Below are positions 24,278 to 32,516 of a stretch of DNA of 64,000 nucleotides, piece after piece. Source of the stretch: Mesorhizobium_B sp963522145 (lineage in GTDB: Bacteria > Pseudomonadota > Alphaproteobacteria > Rhizobiales > Rhizobiaceae); the NCBI GenBank assembly GCA_963522145.1, contig CAUQXI010000007.1:62001-126000 (forward strand). Reading direction: 5' to 3'. The position numbers and the translations under genes were made by a program. Below the pieces are notes generated by a model. It made no database searches. It was not told where the DNA came from and was given only the letters and a program-made list of their open reading frames with translations. Position 1 is the stretch's first letter. The number at the start of each line of letters is the position of its first letter.

Positions 24278-25291
24278 CTAGCGCGTCCGCCCGAAAATGC
24301 CCTGCGGGCGGAAGGCGAGCACGACCACCATGATCAGAAAGGTCAGCACCACGGCATAGGTGGGAAAGTAAACGGAGCCGAACTGCTCGGCCAAGCCGAT
24401 CAGAAGAGCGCCGAGCGCCGCTCCGGGGATCGAGCCCATGCCGCCCACGATCACCACGACAAGCGAGGCGAGCAGGAAGCGCGTATCCTCGCCCGGCGCC
24501 ATCGACTGGAACGTGCCGCCCACCACGCCCGCAATGCCGGCTAGCCCGGCGCCGAAGGCGAAGACCAAAACGAAGACGCGCTGGATGTGGACACCGGTCG
24601 CCGAAAGCATGTCGCGGTCGTCCACGCCCGCGCGGATCAGCATGCCGATGCGCGTGCGGTTGAGCACCAGCCAAATGCCGACGCCGATAGCGATGGCGCC
24701 GAGCAGGATCACGAGACGCACGATGGGATAGGTCAGGTAAACCGGCTCGCCGCTGCGCTTCACCGCCGTCACGAGGGGAAGCTCCATCGGGCCGGACAGC
24801 CAGTCGGGCGCGAGGATCTGGTAAAAGGACCCGCCCCAGATCCAGAGCATCAGGTCGGCCAGCACGATCGAGATGCCGATCGTCACCAGAGTCTGGCGCA
24901 GATCCTCGCCCTCCATCCGGCGGAACACGACGACCTGGAGCAGGATGCCGAGCACGCCCACCACCACAAAGGCGGCGACAAAAGACAGCAGCCACCACCC
25001 CGTCGCCGCCGCCACGCCGTAGCCGACATAGCCGCCCAGCATGTAAAGCGAGCCATGGGCCAGGTTCACGTTCTTCATCAGCCCGAAGATCAGCGTGAAT
25101 CCGCTCGCCACCAGGAAATAAAGCGCCCCGAGCGTAATGCCGTTGAAAAGCGAGTTGAGGAAGAGCTTCTTCTTGCCGGCGACCTCTTCAAGGCCGGCAG
25201 GCCACGGGGCAAAGATCGCCCACACCAGAATGGCGGCGAGAATGAAAAGGATGAGCGACCAGCCCGGCTGGCGCGCCGCGAACGCCCTCAT
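24278..25291 (-). CDS. ABC transporter permease, LivH-like
   Basis: A 337-residue LivH-type permease. Blocks FNGITLGALYFLVASGFTLIFGLMKNVNLAHGSLYMLGGYVGY, RRMEGEDLRQTLVTIGISIVLADL and NRTRIGMLIRAGVDDRDMLSATGV identify it, with VVIVGGMGSIPGAALGALLIGLAEQFG at the C-terminus. The start is uncertain. ATG 25291 fits the family, but an alternative ATG at 25366 adds 25 residues, with GGGAGG directly abutting it. A hairpin (arms CAAGCG/CGCTTG at 25296-25311) lies right before 25291 and could mask that start. First gene of the livHMGF-like block. Confidence 0.9.
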   Translation of the reverse strand: MRAFAARQPGWSLILFILAAILVWAIFAPWPAGLEEVAGKKKLFLNSLFNGITLGALYFLVASGFTLIFGLMKNVNLAHGSLYMLGGYVGYGVAAATGWWLLSFVAAFVVVGVLGILLQVVVFRRMEGEDLRQTLVTIGISIVLADLMLWIWGGSFYQILAPDWLSGPMELPLVTAVKRSGEPVYLTYPIVRLVILLGAIAIGVGIWLVLNRTRIGMLIRAGVDDRDMLSATGVHIQRVFVLVFAFGAGLAGIAGVVGGTFQSMAPGEDTRFLLASLVVVIVGGMGSIPGAALGALLIGLAEQFGSVYFPTYAVVLTFLIMVVVLAFRPQGIFGRTR

Positions 25292-25471
25292 GCCCCAAGC
25301 GCTTTCGCTTGAGGCGGGGCAGCTTCCGACACGGCGCGATTGGCCACCGAAGCAGTCAAGTTGCATCCTCCCATGCAGTTGACGTCGATCCTGAACCGAA
25401 GCCTAGGACGGCGGCGGGAAGAAAGCCGTACCTTTCAGTCTGTTCCTGTGTCGCTGCTCGGCGAAAGTGCG

Positions 25472-26326
25472 TCACGCGGCCAGATGCGCCACGCGCCGGT
25501 AGTCCGTGGGCGGGATGCCGACATTCGCCGTGAAGAATCGCGTGAAACTCGCCTGCGATGCGAAACCCAAGCCCAGCCCGATAGAGGTCACGGGCTCATG
25601 CGAGCGGGTAAGCTGGTCGATAGCGATCTCCATCCGCAGCGTGTTGAGATAAACATTGGGCGTGATCCCCAGATGCTCCCGGAACAGCTTGTAGAAATGC
25701 GGCCGCGAGAGGCCGGCATCGCGGGCGATCGTGTCGAGCGCGAGCTCGTCGCCCAGCCGAGCATTCATCAGTCGCATCGAGTTCCGCACGCGAAAATCGC
25801 GGATGCCGGTCCATTGCCGGTTTTGCGGCGCGGCATCCTCATCGCCGAAGGGTGATGCCTCGGGCGACCACTGCCAGGTCTGGTCGAAACATTCCTTGGT
25901 GAGTTCGTAGAGATAGCCATCGAAAAGATCGGACTGCTCGTTTTCAAGAAGCAGTCTGGCGACGAGCTGAACAAGCCGGTGGACGGTTGGCGTTACCGAG
26001 ATCCGGTCGCGCCCGAAGCGAAGCGCGCCGCCGGCACTGCGGCCCGCCTCCAGAAACCACACCGGCTTGATGTAAAGAACCAGGAACAGCGTTCCGTCCT
26101 CCATGTCGCCCGGCACGAAGTTGTGTGGCTGCCATGGGTTGACGGCATTCGCGGTGCCCGCATCGACACGGCAGTGGTTGCCCGAGGTGGTGACCACCGA
26201 AGGCGTGCCCTGCACGAAAAAGGTCAGGTGTCCTTCGCGATGGGCATGCGTCGCCATCGGACGGTTGATCTTGTACAGCGTGGCTCGCCCGAACGAGCCA
26301 TGGTAAACGGCAAGCGCCGTGCTCAT
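25472..26326 (-). CDS. AraC family transcriptional regulator
   Basis: A 284-residue activator. The N-terminal cupin-like ligand domain has GSFGRATLYKINRPMATHAHREGHLTFFVQG and NPWQPHNFVPG. The C-terminal AraC double helix-turn-helix runs at about 180-280 (MNARLGDELALDTIARDAGLSRPHFYKLFREHLGITPNVYL and the second HTH with SIGLGLGFASQASFTRFFTANVGIPPTDYR). The start ATG 26326 follows a GGAGGGAGGA site. It lies between the binding protein gene and the permeases, on the same strand, and is the obvious regulator of the array. The inducer is probably the imported compound or a product. Confidence 0.9.
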   Translation of the reverse strand: MSTALAVYHGSFGRATLYKINRPMATHAHREGHLTFFVQGTPSVVTTSGNHCRVDAGTANAVNPWQPHNFVPGDMEDGTLFLVLYIKPVWFLEAGRSAGGALRFGRDRISVTPTVHRLVQLVARLLLENEQSDLFDGYLYELTKECFDQTWQWSPEASPFGDEDAAPQNRQWTGIRDFRVRNSMRLMNARLGDELALDTIARDAGLSRPHFYKLFREHLGITPNVYLNTLRMEIAIDQLTRSHEPVTSIGLGLGFASQASFTRFFTANVGIPPTDYRRVAHLAA

Positions 26327-26361
26327 TCCTCCCTCCATCCGCTGACGCGGCTTTTTATTGA

Positions 26362-26387
26362 GGCGGATTAAAGCATATAAATCCGCC
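26362..26387. promoter_or_regulatory. Inverted repeat upstream of araC-type gene
   Basis: Arms GGCGGATT (26362-26369) and AATCCGCC (26380-26387) are separated by an AT-rich 10-base spacer, 36 bases before the AraC start. The half-site distance suits a dimeric regulator, so it may be an autoregulatory operator. A hairpin in the leader is the alternative. Confidence 0.4.
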
Positions 26388-26408
26388 CATCCCGCAAGAC
26401 TGCCTGGG

Positions 26409-26438
26409 CAAAAAACGAAAAACAACGCTGCTGCAGCG
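26409..26438 (-). terminator. Intrinsic terminator after the binding-protein gene
   Basis: On the minus strand a short stem (CGCTG, loop CAG, CAGCG at 26438-26426) is followed by a T-rich run of about 15 bases (26424-26409). It sits about 97 bases after the stop of the binding protein gene and before the AraC gene. It could make the binding protein mRNA more abundant than the downstream array. Confidence 0.5.
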
Positions 26439-26534
26439 CAACAATATCATGCCGCGCCGCAAACAACGTTGGAAAGGCTTACGCAGCGTCGGCGGGGCAG
26501 CGACTTGGCCGCCCGGCCGGGAAACGCCGAGAGC

Positions 26535-27782
26535 TTATTTGTACTTCTTGCACTCCGGCGCTTCGCGCGACGGCAGGCCAATGGAGGCGAACACGTCGGG
26601 CGCGAGGCCGAGCGTCTGGTTCACGTCCGGCACCTTCTTGACCAGCTTGTTCATCAGGTTGCCGTCCGGCCCCTCGCTGACTTCCGAGATGAAGTTCGTG
26701 CCGATCGCCTGACGGTTCTGGTCGAGCTTGATGTGACCGTTCGGCGCATCGAGCTCGACCTTCTGGAGCGCGTCGCGCAGCGCCTGCTGGTTGGACAGGT
26801 CGCCCTTGACGGCCTGCAACGCCTTCAGCGTGGCCATGGTGGAGTTGTAGTAGCCGGTGGCGAAGAGCGAGGGCGACGGGAAGCGCTTATCGGCCGGGAA
26901 GGCGTCCTGATACTGCTTCACGAACTTCGTCCAGGCAGGATCGTCGGGCATGTCAGCCTGCGGCCCGCCGGACGGCGTGCCGATCAGCGCCTTCTTGGCC
27001 TCGCCCTTGGCGTTCAGCACCGTGCCGTCCACCATGATCGTCCCGCCGATCAGGTGAGCGGTGCCGCCGGCCTGCTGATACTGGTTGAGGAAGTTGACGG
27101 CGTCGCCGCCGCCCAGGCCCACGTAGATCGCATCCACGTCGTCCGGCAGCGAAGCGATGATGGAGGCGAAGTCCTTTGTGCCGAGCGGCACCCACTGGCG
27201 CTCGGTGATCTCGCCGCCCGCCTGGCAGTAGCCGAGCGCGAAGCCGAGGAAGTTGGTGTAGCCAAAGGAATAATCCTCGGCGACCGACGCCACCGTCTTC
27301 CAGCCCTTCACGTCATACACATATTCGCCGAGGCCCGCGCCCCACTGCGCGCCGTCCATGTTGTAGCGGAAGAAGTTCGGCGCGGGATCGACCATGGTCG
27401 CTTCCTGCGCGCCCGACAATCCGTTGATGATGGTGATGTTCGGGTTCTGCTTGGCGAAGTCGCGCAGCGCGATGCCCTCCGAGCCGGACAGGGGCCCGAC
27501 GATCACGCTGACGCCGTCCTGATCCACGAGCTTGCGCGCGGCGCGGACGGCACTTTCCGGCGTGGTGTCGGTGGACGCCACCACATAGGTGACCTTCTTG
27601 CCGTCGATCTGTTCGCCGACTTCCTTGAGCGCAACCTCGAAGCCGCGCATGGCGTCCTCGCCCAGCACCGTATAGGTGCCTTCAAGCGTCGCCATGACGC
27701 CGATCTTGATGTCCTCGGCCCATGCCGAATTCGCGGACATGAGAGCCGCCGTGGCAACCGTCAGGGTCAACCATTTCTTCAT
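26535..27782 (-). CDS. ABC transporter substrate-binding protein (LivJ/Leu-Ile-Val type)
   Basis: A 415-residue periplasmic binding protein. A signal peptide occupies residues 1-22 (MKKWLTLTVATAALMSANSAWA). The type I fold starts with IKIGVMATLEGTYTVLGEDAMRGFEVALKEVG and carries IVGPLSGSEGIALRDFAKQNPNITIINGLSG near 90-120. The start ATG 27782 follows GGGAGGAGAACGAA. It belongs to the amide/branched-chain amino acid family, which also captures aromatic acids and other carboxylates. It is separated from the permease genes by the AraC gene and a terminator, but no other permease is nearby. Confidence 0.93.
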   Translation of the reverse strand: MKKWLTLTVATAALMSANSAWAEDIKIGVMATLEGTYTVLGEDAMRGFEVALKEVGEQIDGKKVTYVVASTDTTPESAVRAARKLVDQDGVSVIVGPLSGSEGIALRDFAKQNPNITIINGLSGAQEATMVDPAPNFFRYNMDGAQWGAGLGEYVYDVKGWKTVASVAEDYSFGYTNFLGFALGYCQAGGEITERQWVPLGTKDFASIIASLPDDVDAIYVGLGGGDAVNFLNQYQQAGGTAHLIGGTIMVDGTVLNAKGEAKKALIGTPSGGPQADMPDDPAWTKFVKQYQDAFPADKRFPSPSLFATGYYNSTMATLKALQAVKGDLSNQQALRDALQKVELDAPNGHIKLDQNRQAIGTNFISEVSEGPDGNLMNKLVKKVPDVNQTLGLAPDVFASIGLPSREAPECKKYK

Positions 27783-28090
27783 TTCGTTCTCCTCCCGTGG
27801 ACACGCCGCCAAGATGCGGCGCTCTCCTGATCCAACGGAATGAAGACTACGAGCGAATCGGGCGGATGCGGATGCGGCTTGGCGCTTCAACATATCTTCC
27901 AGTCTCTTTTTCGCGCTTTTTCTCCGCCCTTCTGCAATCGGGCGCGTGGTTTTCGCTGTAGATTCGGACGCACGTACTGCTTTCTTCGGCGGGCCTGCCC
28001 CCTTAAGTGACGCGATGCTCCCCGCCGCGTGAGCGTCACGGCAGCCGAGGCCGCACATCAAACCGGCAGCAAAACAAGGACCGCAGGTGA
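27783..28090. other. Divergent intergenic region, 308 bp
   Basis: Spacer between the divergently transcribed binding protein (minus) and SDR (plus) genes. It must hold both promoters, including that of the long minus-strand array. I see a pyrimidine-rich stretch at about 27895-27935, but no convincing palindrome, LacI- or SorC-type operator, or coding frame. Confidence 0.5.
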
Positions 28091-28837
28091 ATGAACAGGA
28101 TCGATCTTGAAGGGCGAGTGGCGGTTGTCACGGGCGGCGCGCAGGGGCTTGGCATCGCGATCGCCCGCCGCATCGCAGCAAGCGGCGCGCGGGTCGTCCT
28201 GTGGGACATGAATGCCAAGCTGCTCGAGCAGGCGGTCGCCGAACTGGGACCAACGGCATCGAGCGTTGATCTCGATATCACCTCCTATGAGGCGGTCGCG
28301 GCGGCAGTCGCCGAAACAGAAGCACGGGTCGGCCCGATCGACATTCTCGTCCACTCTGCCGGAATTGCCGGCAAGAACGCTTCGCTTGACGAGTACGACC
28401 TCGACGAATGGCGGCGCGTGATCGACATCGACCTGAACGGCGCGTTCTACGTCAACCGCGCGGTGCTGCCCGGCATGAAGGCGCGCAATTACGGCCGCAT
28501 CGTCAACATCGCCTCCATCGCAGGCAAGGAAGGCAATCCCAATGCCTCGGCCTATGCGGCCGCAAAGGCCGGCGTGATCGGGATGACCAAGGCGGTGGGC
28601 AAGGAGGTCGCGAAATACGACATCGCGATCAACGCGATCACGCCTGCCACCGCCAAGACGCGCATCCTTGACGAGCTCAAGCCTGAATTCATCGACTACA
28701 TGCTGTCGCGCATCCCGCGCGGCCGCTTCCTGGAGGTGGAGGAGGCGGCGAATATGGTGGTCTGGCTGGTGTCGCAGGAAAACAGCTTCACCACCGCTTC
28801 CGTGTTCGACCTGTCGGGCGGGCGCGCCACTTATTGA
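28091..28837 (+). CDS. SDR family oxidoreductase
   Basis: A 248-residue classical short-chain dehydrogenase. The cofactor motif TGGAQGLGIA is at 14-23, the aspartate pair DLDI near 60, NAG-equivalent HSAGIAG near 86, the catalytic serine in IVNIASIAGKEGN near 137-149 and YAAAK at about 155-159. The substrate loop after the active site (AINAITPATAKTRIL) is typical. These enzymes oxidise secondary alcohols of sugars or hydroxyacids, and the exact substrate is unclear. It is transcribed away from the binding protein gene and may share its regulation. Confidence 0.88.
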   Translation: MNRIDLEGRVAVVTGGAQGLGIAIARRIAASGARVVLWDMNAKLLEQAVAELGPTASSVDLDITSYEAVAAAVAETEARVGPIDILVHSAGIAGKNASLDEYDLDEWRRVIDIDLNGAFYVNRAVLPGMKARNYGRIVNIASIAGKEGNPNASAYAAAKAGVIGMTKAVGKEVAKYDIAINAITPATAKTRILDELKPEFIDYMLSRIPRGRFLEVEEAANMVVWLVSQENSFTTASVFDLSGGRATY

Positions 28838-28878
28838 ACGAGCGAGGGCCGGGTCGAGAGCGAGGCAGGCCCGGTCGC

Positions 28879-31305
28879 CTACTCGCCCAGCACCTCCCGC
28901 ACCTTGGCGGCGAGCTGCTGCAGCGTGAAGGGCTTGGGCAGGAAATTGGTGCCGGGATCGAGCATGCCGTTGTGGACGACGGCATTGCGCGTGAAGCCGG
29001 TGGTAAACAGCACCTTCAGGCCCGGCCTGCGCCGCTGCGCCTCATCCGCCAGTCGCCGCCCGTTCATGTCAGGCATGACGATGTCGGTGAAAAGCAGCGC
29101 GACGTCGGGCTGGCTGTCCAGAACGCGCAGCGCGGCAGCCCCGCCATCGGCATGGCGCACCGTGTAGCCGAGCTCGCGCAGGCCATCCACGGAGATCAGC
29201 CGCAAGGCCTCCTCATCCTCCACCACCAGGATGATCTGGCGAGGGTTACCCTGCGGCAGATCGAGCGACGGCTTCGCTGCCTCACCGATCGGGCTCTCCT
29301 CCTCGCCATGGAAGCGGGGCAGGTAGATCTTGATCGTGGTGCCCTCACCCGGCTCCGAATAAATCTTCACATAGCCGCCCGACTGCTTGACGAAGCCGTA
29401 AACCTGGCTCAGCCCGAGCCCGGTGCCCTTGCCGACCTCCTTTGTGGTGAAGAACGGGTCGAATGCCTTGGCGATCACCTCGGCCGGCATGCCGGAACCG
29501 TTGTCCGACACGGCGACCATCACATACTGCCCCGGCCGGACGCCCTGGTTGAGGCGGGCGTAGGTTTCGTCGAGGTCGGTGTTGGCGGTTTCGATCGTCA
29601 GCCTGCCCGTGCCGCCATCCTGGGCGTCCGGCATGGCATCGCGCGCATTGACGGCGAGGTTGAGCAGCGCGTTCTCGAGCTGGCTCATATCGGCGTGGGT
29701 GCGCCACAGGCCATCGGACAGAACCGTTTCAAGCCTCACGCCCGAGCCGAGCGTCTGGCGCAGCATGTCGGACATGCTGGCGACCAGCTTGTTGGCGTCC
29801 ACCGGCTCAGGCGCAAGCGGCTGCTGCCGGGAGAATGCGAGCAGGCGCTGGGTCAGCGTCGCCGCGCGCGTCGCCCCCTCGATCGCCGCATCGATGAAGC
29901 GCTGGACATCATGATCGCCGCGCTTGAGCCGTCGCGAGATGACGTTCAGCCCGCCGATCACCACGGCGAGCATGTTGTTGAAGTCATGCGCGATACCGCC
30001 CGTCAGCTGGCCGACGGCTTCCATCTTCTGCATCTGCCGAAGCTGGCTTTCCGCTTCTTCGCGGCCGCGCATTTCCGCGACGAGGGTGCGGTTGGAGGCT
30101 TCCAACTCGGCGGTGCGCTGGGTGACACGTTCTTCCAGCTGTTCATTGGCGTCGCGCAGATGCGTCTCGCTGGCGCGCAGGGCGGCTTCCGCGCGGTCGC
30201 GCTCATCGGCACGCGCGCGCAGATCGGTGGAAACACTGGCGAGGGCCTGGCCGACCTCGTCGAGTTCGAGAAGCCGTGTCGCGGTCGGCTCGACGGGCTC
30301 GCCACGGCCGATCGCGGCCGCGGAATCGCGAAGGGCACGAACCGCCGAGGAGATCCGCCCGGCGCTGAAAAGGGCAAGCACCGTGGCCACCACCGCAAGA
30401 AGGGCGCCGAGACCCACCAGCAGAAGAACGGAACGCCAAAGGCCGGCGGCGACCGTCGCGGCCGGCGTGCTGATCGCAGCACTCCAGCCCGTCATCGTCG
30501 AGCGCGCAAAGCCGACCAGCATCTCGACCTTGTCGCTGTTGGGTCCGTAGTAAAATCCGCCCTGCTTGGTGGCATGCGACTGGAAGGTGGAGGAAGACGG
30601 CTTGCCGACATAGCGTTCGCCATCCTGCGTCCGGACGACGAATGTCCCGTTGCGGTCCACGATTGCGCCGAGCCAGTCCGGTCCGAACCCTTCCTGCTTC
30701 AGCGCATCCGCCAGTTCCGACGGCTCGAAGCTCGCGCCGAGCAGCTGAACCACGGAGCCGTTCTTCAGCACCGGCGCCACGACCTGGAAGGCTGGCCGCT
30801 TGATGACCGCGCCGATGAACACATTGCTGACGGCGGGCAGATGCGTTTGCAGCACCTCCTGGTCCACATCCAGAAGATCGGGCGATGTCTTGACCGGCAC
30901 GCCGAAAGGCGCACGCGTGGTCAGCAGGGTTTCGCCCGCCGGACTGCGCAGGCTCACATGCATGCCGGTTTCGCGTTGCAGATCGACGGCCTGAGCATAA
31001 AAGCCGGCCAGGTCGCCGGAGGTCAGCGCGGGCGAGGAGGCGAGCGCCTGCAAGGTGGCCTCGATGCCGTTGACCTCGCGGTCGAGCGCGGTGGCAAGGC
31101 CGCGCGCGAGGCTCTGCGCTTCCGCTTCCACCCGCGCCCGCTCGGATGCGGCGAGCTGCCAGAGCAGCACGGCGACAAAAATCAGCGTAGGCAACAGGAT
31201 GCCGAGCGCAAGGCGACCCAGATGCCAGACCAGGGTGTGCGAACCGCTCCTGCCGAAGCTTCGCATCACGGAGTCGGCTTTTTCGGAGTCAGGCAGCGGG
31301 TTCAT
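28879..31305 (-). CDS. Hybrid sensor histidine kinase with receiver domain
   Basis: About 808 residues. A first membrane helix near residue 30-50 (LALGILLPTLIFVAVLLWQLA) is followed by a large periplasmic dCache-like sensor domain. A second helix lies near 290-312 (VLLLVGLGALLAVVATVLAL), then a HAMP-like region and coiled coil. The kinase core has H-box GGIAHDFNNMLAVVIGG, N-box NALLNLAVNARDAMP, G-boxes DNGSGM and GKGTGLGL. A C-terminal receiver has VVEDEE, phospho-Asp in LLFTDIVMPDMNG and KPFT. No DNA-binding response regulator is encoded next to it. Several in-frame ATGs (31320, 31314, 31305, 31266) make the start uncertain. Confidence 0.9.
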   Translation of the reverse strand: MNPLPDSEKADSVMRSFGRSGSHTLVWHLGRLALGILLPTLIFVAVLLWQLAASERARVEAEAQSLARGLATALDREVNGIEATLQALASSPALTSGDLAGFYAQAVDLQRETGMHVSLRSPAGETLLTTRAPFGVPVKTSPDLLDVDQEVLQTHLPAVSNVFIGAVIKRPAFQVVAPVLKNGSVVQLLGASFEPSELADALKQEGFGPDWLGAIVDRNGTFVVRTQDGERYVGKPSSSTFQSHATKQGGFYYGPNSDKVEMLVGFARSTMTGWSAAISTPAATVAAGLWRSVLLLVGLGALLAVVATVLALFSAGRISSAVRALRDSAAAIGRGEPVEPTATRLLELDEVGQALASVSTDLRARADERDRAEAALRASETHLRDANEQLEERVTQRTAELEASNRTLVAEMRGREEAESQLRQMQKMEAVGQLTGGIAHDFNNMLAVVIGGLNVISRRLKRGDHDVQRFIDAAIEGATRAATLTQRLLAFSRQQPLAPEPVDANKLVASMSDMLRQTLGSGVRLETVLSDGLWRTHADMSQLENALLNLAVNARDAMPDAQDGGTGRLTIETANTDLDETYARLNQGVRPGQYVMVAVSDNGSGMPAEVIAKAFDPFFTTKEVGKGTGLGLSQVYGFVKQSGGYVKIYSEPGEGTTIKIYLPRFHGEEESPIGEAAKPSLDLPQGNPRQIILVVEDEEALRLISVDGLRELGYTVRHADGGAAALRVLDSQPDVALLFTDIVMPDMNGRRLADEAQRRRPGLKVLFTTGFTRNAVVHNGMLDPGTNFLPKPFTLQQLAAKVREVLGE

Positions 31306-31432
31306 CTTCCCCATGGCCATCGCCCCGGCTGCCGCGGGTGTCAAGCGGGGGGGGAAACGCGAGCGGTCACAATCGCGAACCAAGGGCGCGGCCAGCCGCC
31401 TGTTCAGGCGGAAAGGGCGCGCCGCTTACGGT

Positions 31433-32338
31433 TCACTGCAGCTGCGGCTTCCAAAGGAAACTGTCGCGGTCGGCCGACTTGATGCGCAGCCATGTCTCGC
31501 GGCCCTCGCGCACGACCCTGATGGGAAGCTCCGTTCCTGCCGGGCCGCTTTCCCAGACCTTTCGGTAAAAGTCCGCGAGGCCGTCAACTTCCGCGTCCCG
31601 CACGTCGGAGATGACATCGCCCCGGCGCAAGCCCGCCCGCTCGGCCGGCCCCTTCTCGGCCACGCTCATGACGATCACCTCGTTGTTGCTTTCGGCGGCA
31701 AAGGCGCCGAGCCACGGACGAGGCGGCTTGTTGACCCGGCCCCGCGCGAGAAGGTCGTCAAGAATGGGCGTGAGGAGATCAATCGGGACAACCATGTTGA
31801 TGTCTTGGACATCGCCGCCGCGGCTCATCTGCAGGCGAAGCGAGCCGATGCCGAGCAGCCTGCCGTCTCTGTCGATCAGCGCAGCGCCTCCCCAGGAGGG
31901 ATGGGCAGGTGCGGTGAACAGCGCCTCGTCGAGCAGATATTCCCAGTAGCCGGCGAATTCCTGCTTGGCGACGATCTCCGCCTCGACGGACTGCCCCAGC
32001 CCATCCGCCAGGATCACAGGCGTTCCAACCGGCGCTTCTGCCGCATTGCCGAATGGCAGCGCGGGAAGATCGAGGCGCCCCAGCGCCTGCACCAGGCCGA
32101 AACCGGTTTCCTGGTCATAGGCCAGCGCATGCGCGGGCACCACACGCCCGTCCTGGGCCGTGAGCCAGACCTCTTCCGCTTCGGTGATGAGATAGCCCAC
32201 CGTGAGCACGAGGCCATTGTCGCGGATTACGACGCCGCTCCCTTGCCGCACCGTGCCCAGGCTGTCAGCCGTGAAGGCGCCCTCGGGAACAGTGGAGCGA
32301 ACAGCCACGACGGACCGTAAAGCCTGTTCAAAACTCAT
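31433..32338 (-). CDS. Trypsin-like/PDZ protein lacking the catalytic triad
   Basis: A 301-residue DegP/HtrA-like protein. A chymotrypsin-like fold spans about 1-200 and a PDZ domain about 205-290 (VMSVAEKGPAERAGLRRGDVISDVRDAEVDG). The usual triad positions are changed. The histidine block TNxHVV reads LTVGYLITEA, the aspartate block TDLALL reads TGFGLV, and GNSGGPL reads SWGGAAL. It is therefore probably a non-catalytic binding protein. I see no signal peptide with the start at 32338, which is chosen for the GAAAGAA site and the conserved start of the fold. It precedes the histidine kinase on the same strand. Confidence 0.82.
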   Translation of the reverse strand: MSFEQALRSVVAVRSTVPEGAFTADSLGTVRQGSGVVIRDNGLVLTVGYLITEAEEVWLTAQDGRVVPAHALAYDQETGFGLVQALGRLDLPALPFGNAAEAPVGTPVILADGLGQSVEAEIVAKQEFAGYWEYLLDEALFTAPAHPSWGGAALIDRDGRLLGIGSLRLQMSRGGDVQDINMVVPIDLLTPILDDLLARGRVNKPPRPWLGAFAAESNNEVIVMSVAEKGPAERAGLRRGDVISDVRDAEVDGLADFYRKVWESGPAGTELPIRVVREGRETWLRIKSADRDSFLWKPQLQ

Positions 32339-32516
32339 GAGATTTCTTTCCGGTCGAGACACATCGAGGCGCTGGAGAAAGAGGATATCCAGCCGAAGCC
32401 GGACCCGGCGCCCTCCTGATAGGTAAGACAGCGCAGTGCAGGCGCAAGGCCGAAGAAGGATCGTGCGCCGCCCAGCCAACTGCATCCATATTGACTTTTT
32501 TCAGCACGCCTGAATA

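Noticed and set aside
25296..25311. CAAGCG-CTTT-CGCTTG as a LacI-type operator
   Set aside because: It lacks the central-CG operator symmetry, lies at or inside the permease gene start, and is better explained as a hairpin.
28834..31482. An 880-codon plus-strand frame opposite the histidine kinase
   Set aside because: The minus strand encodes all kinase and receiver motifs. The plus-strand product has no recognisable domain.
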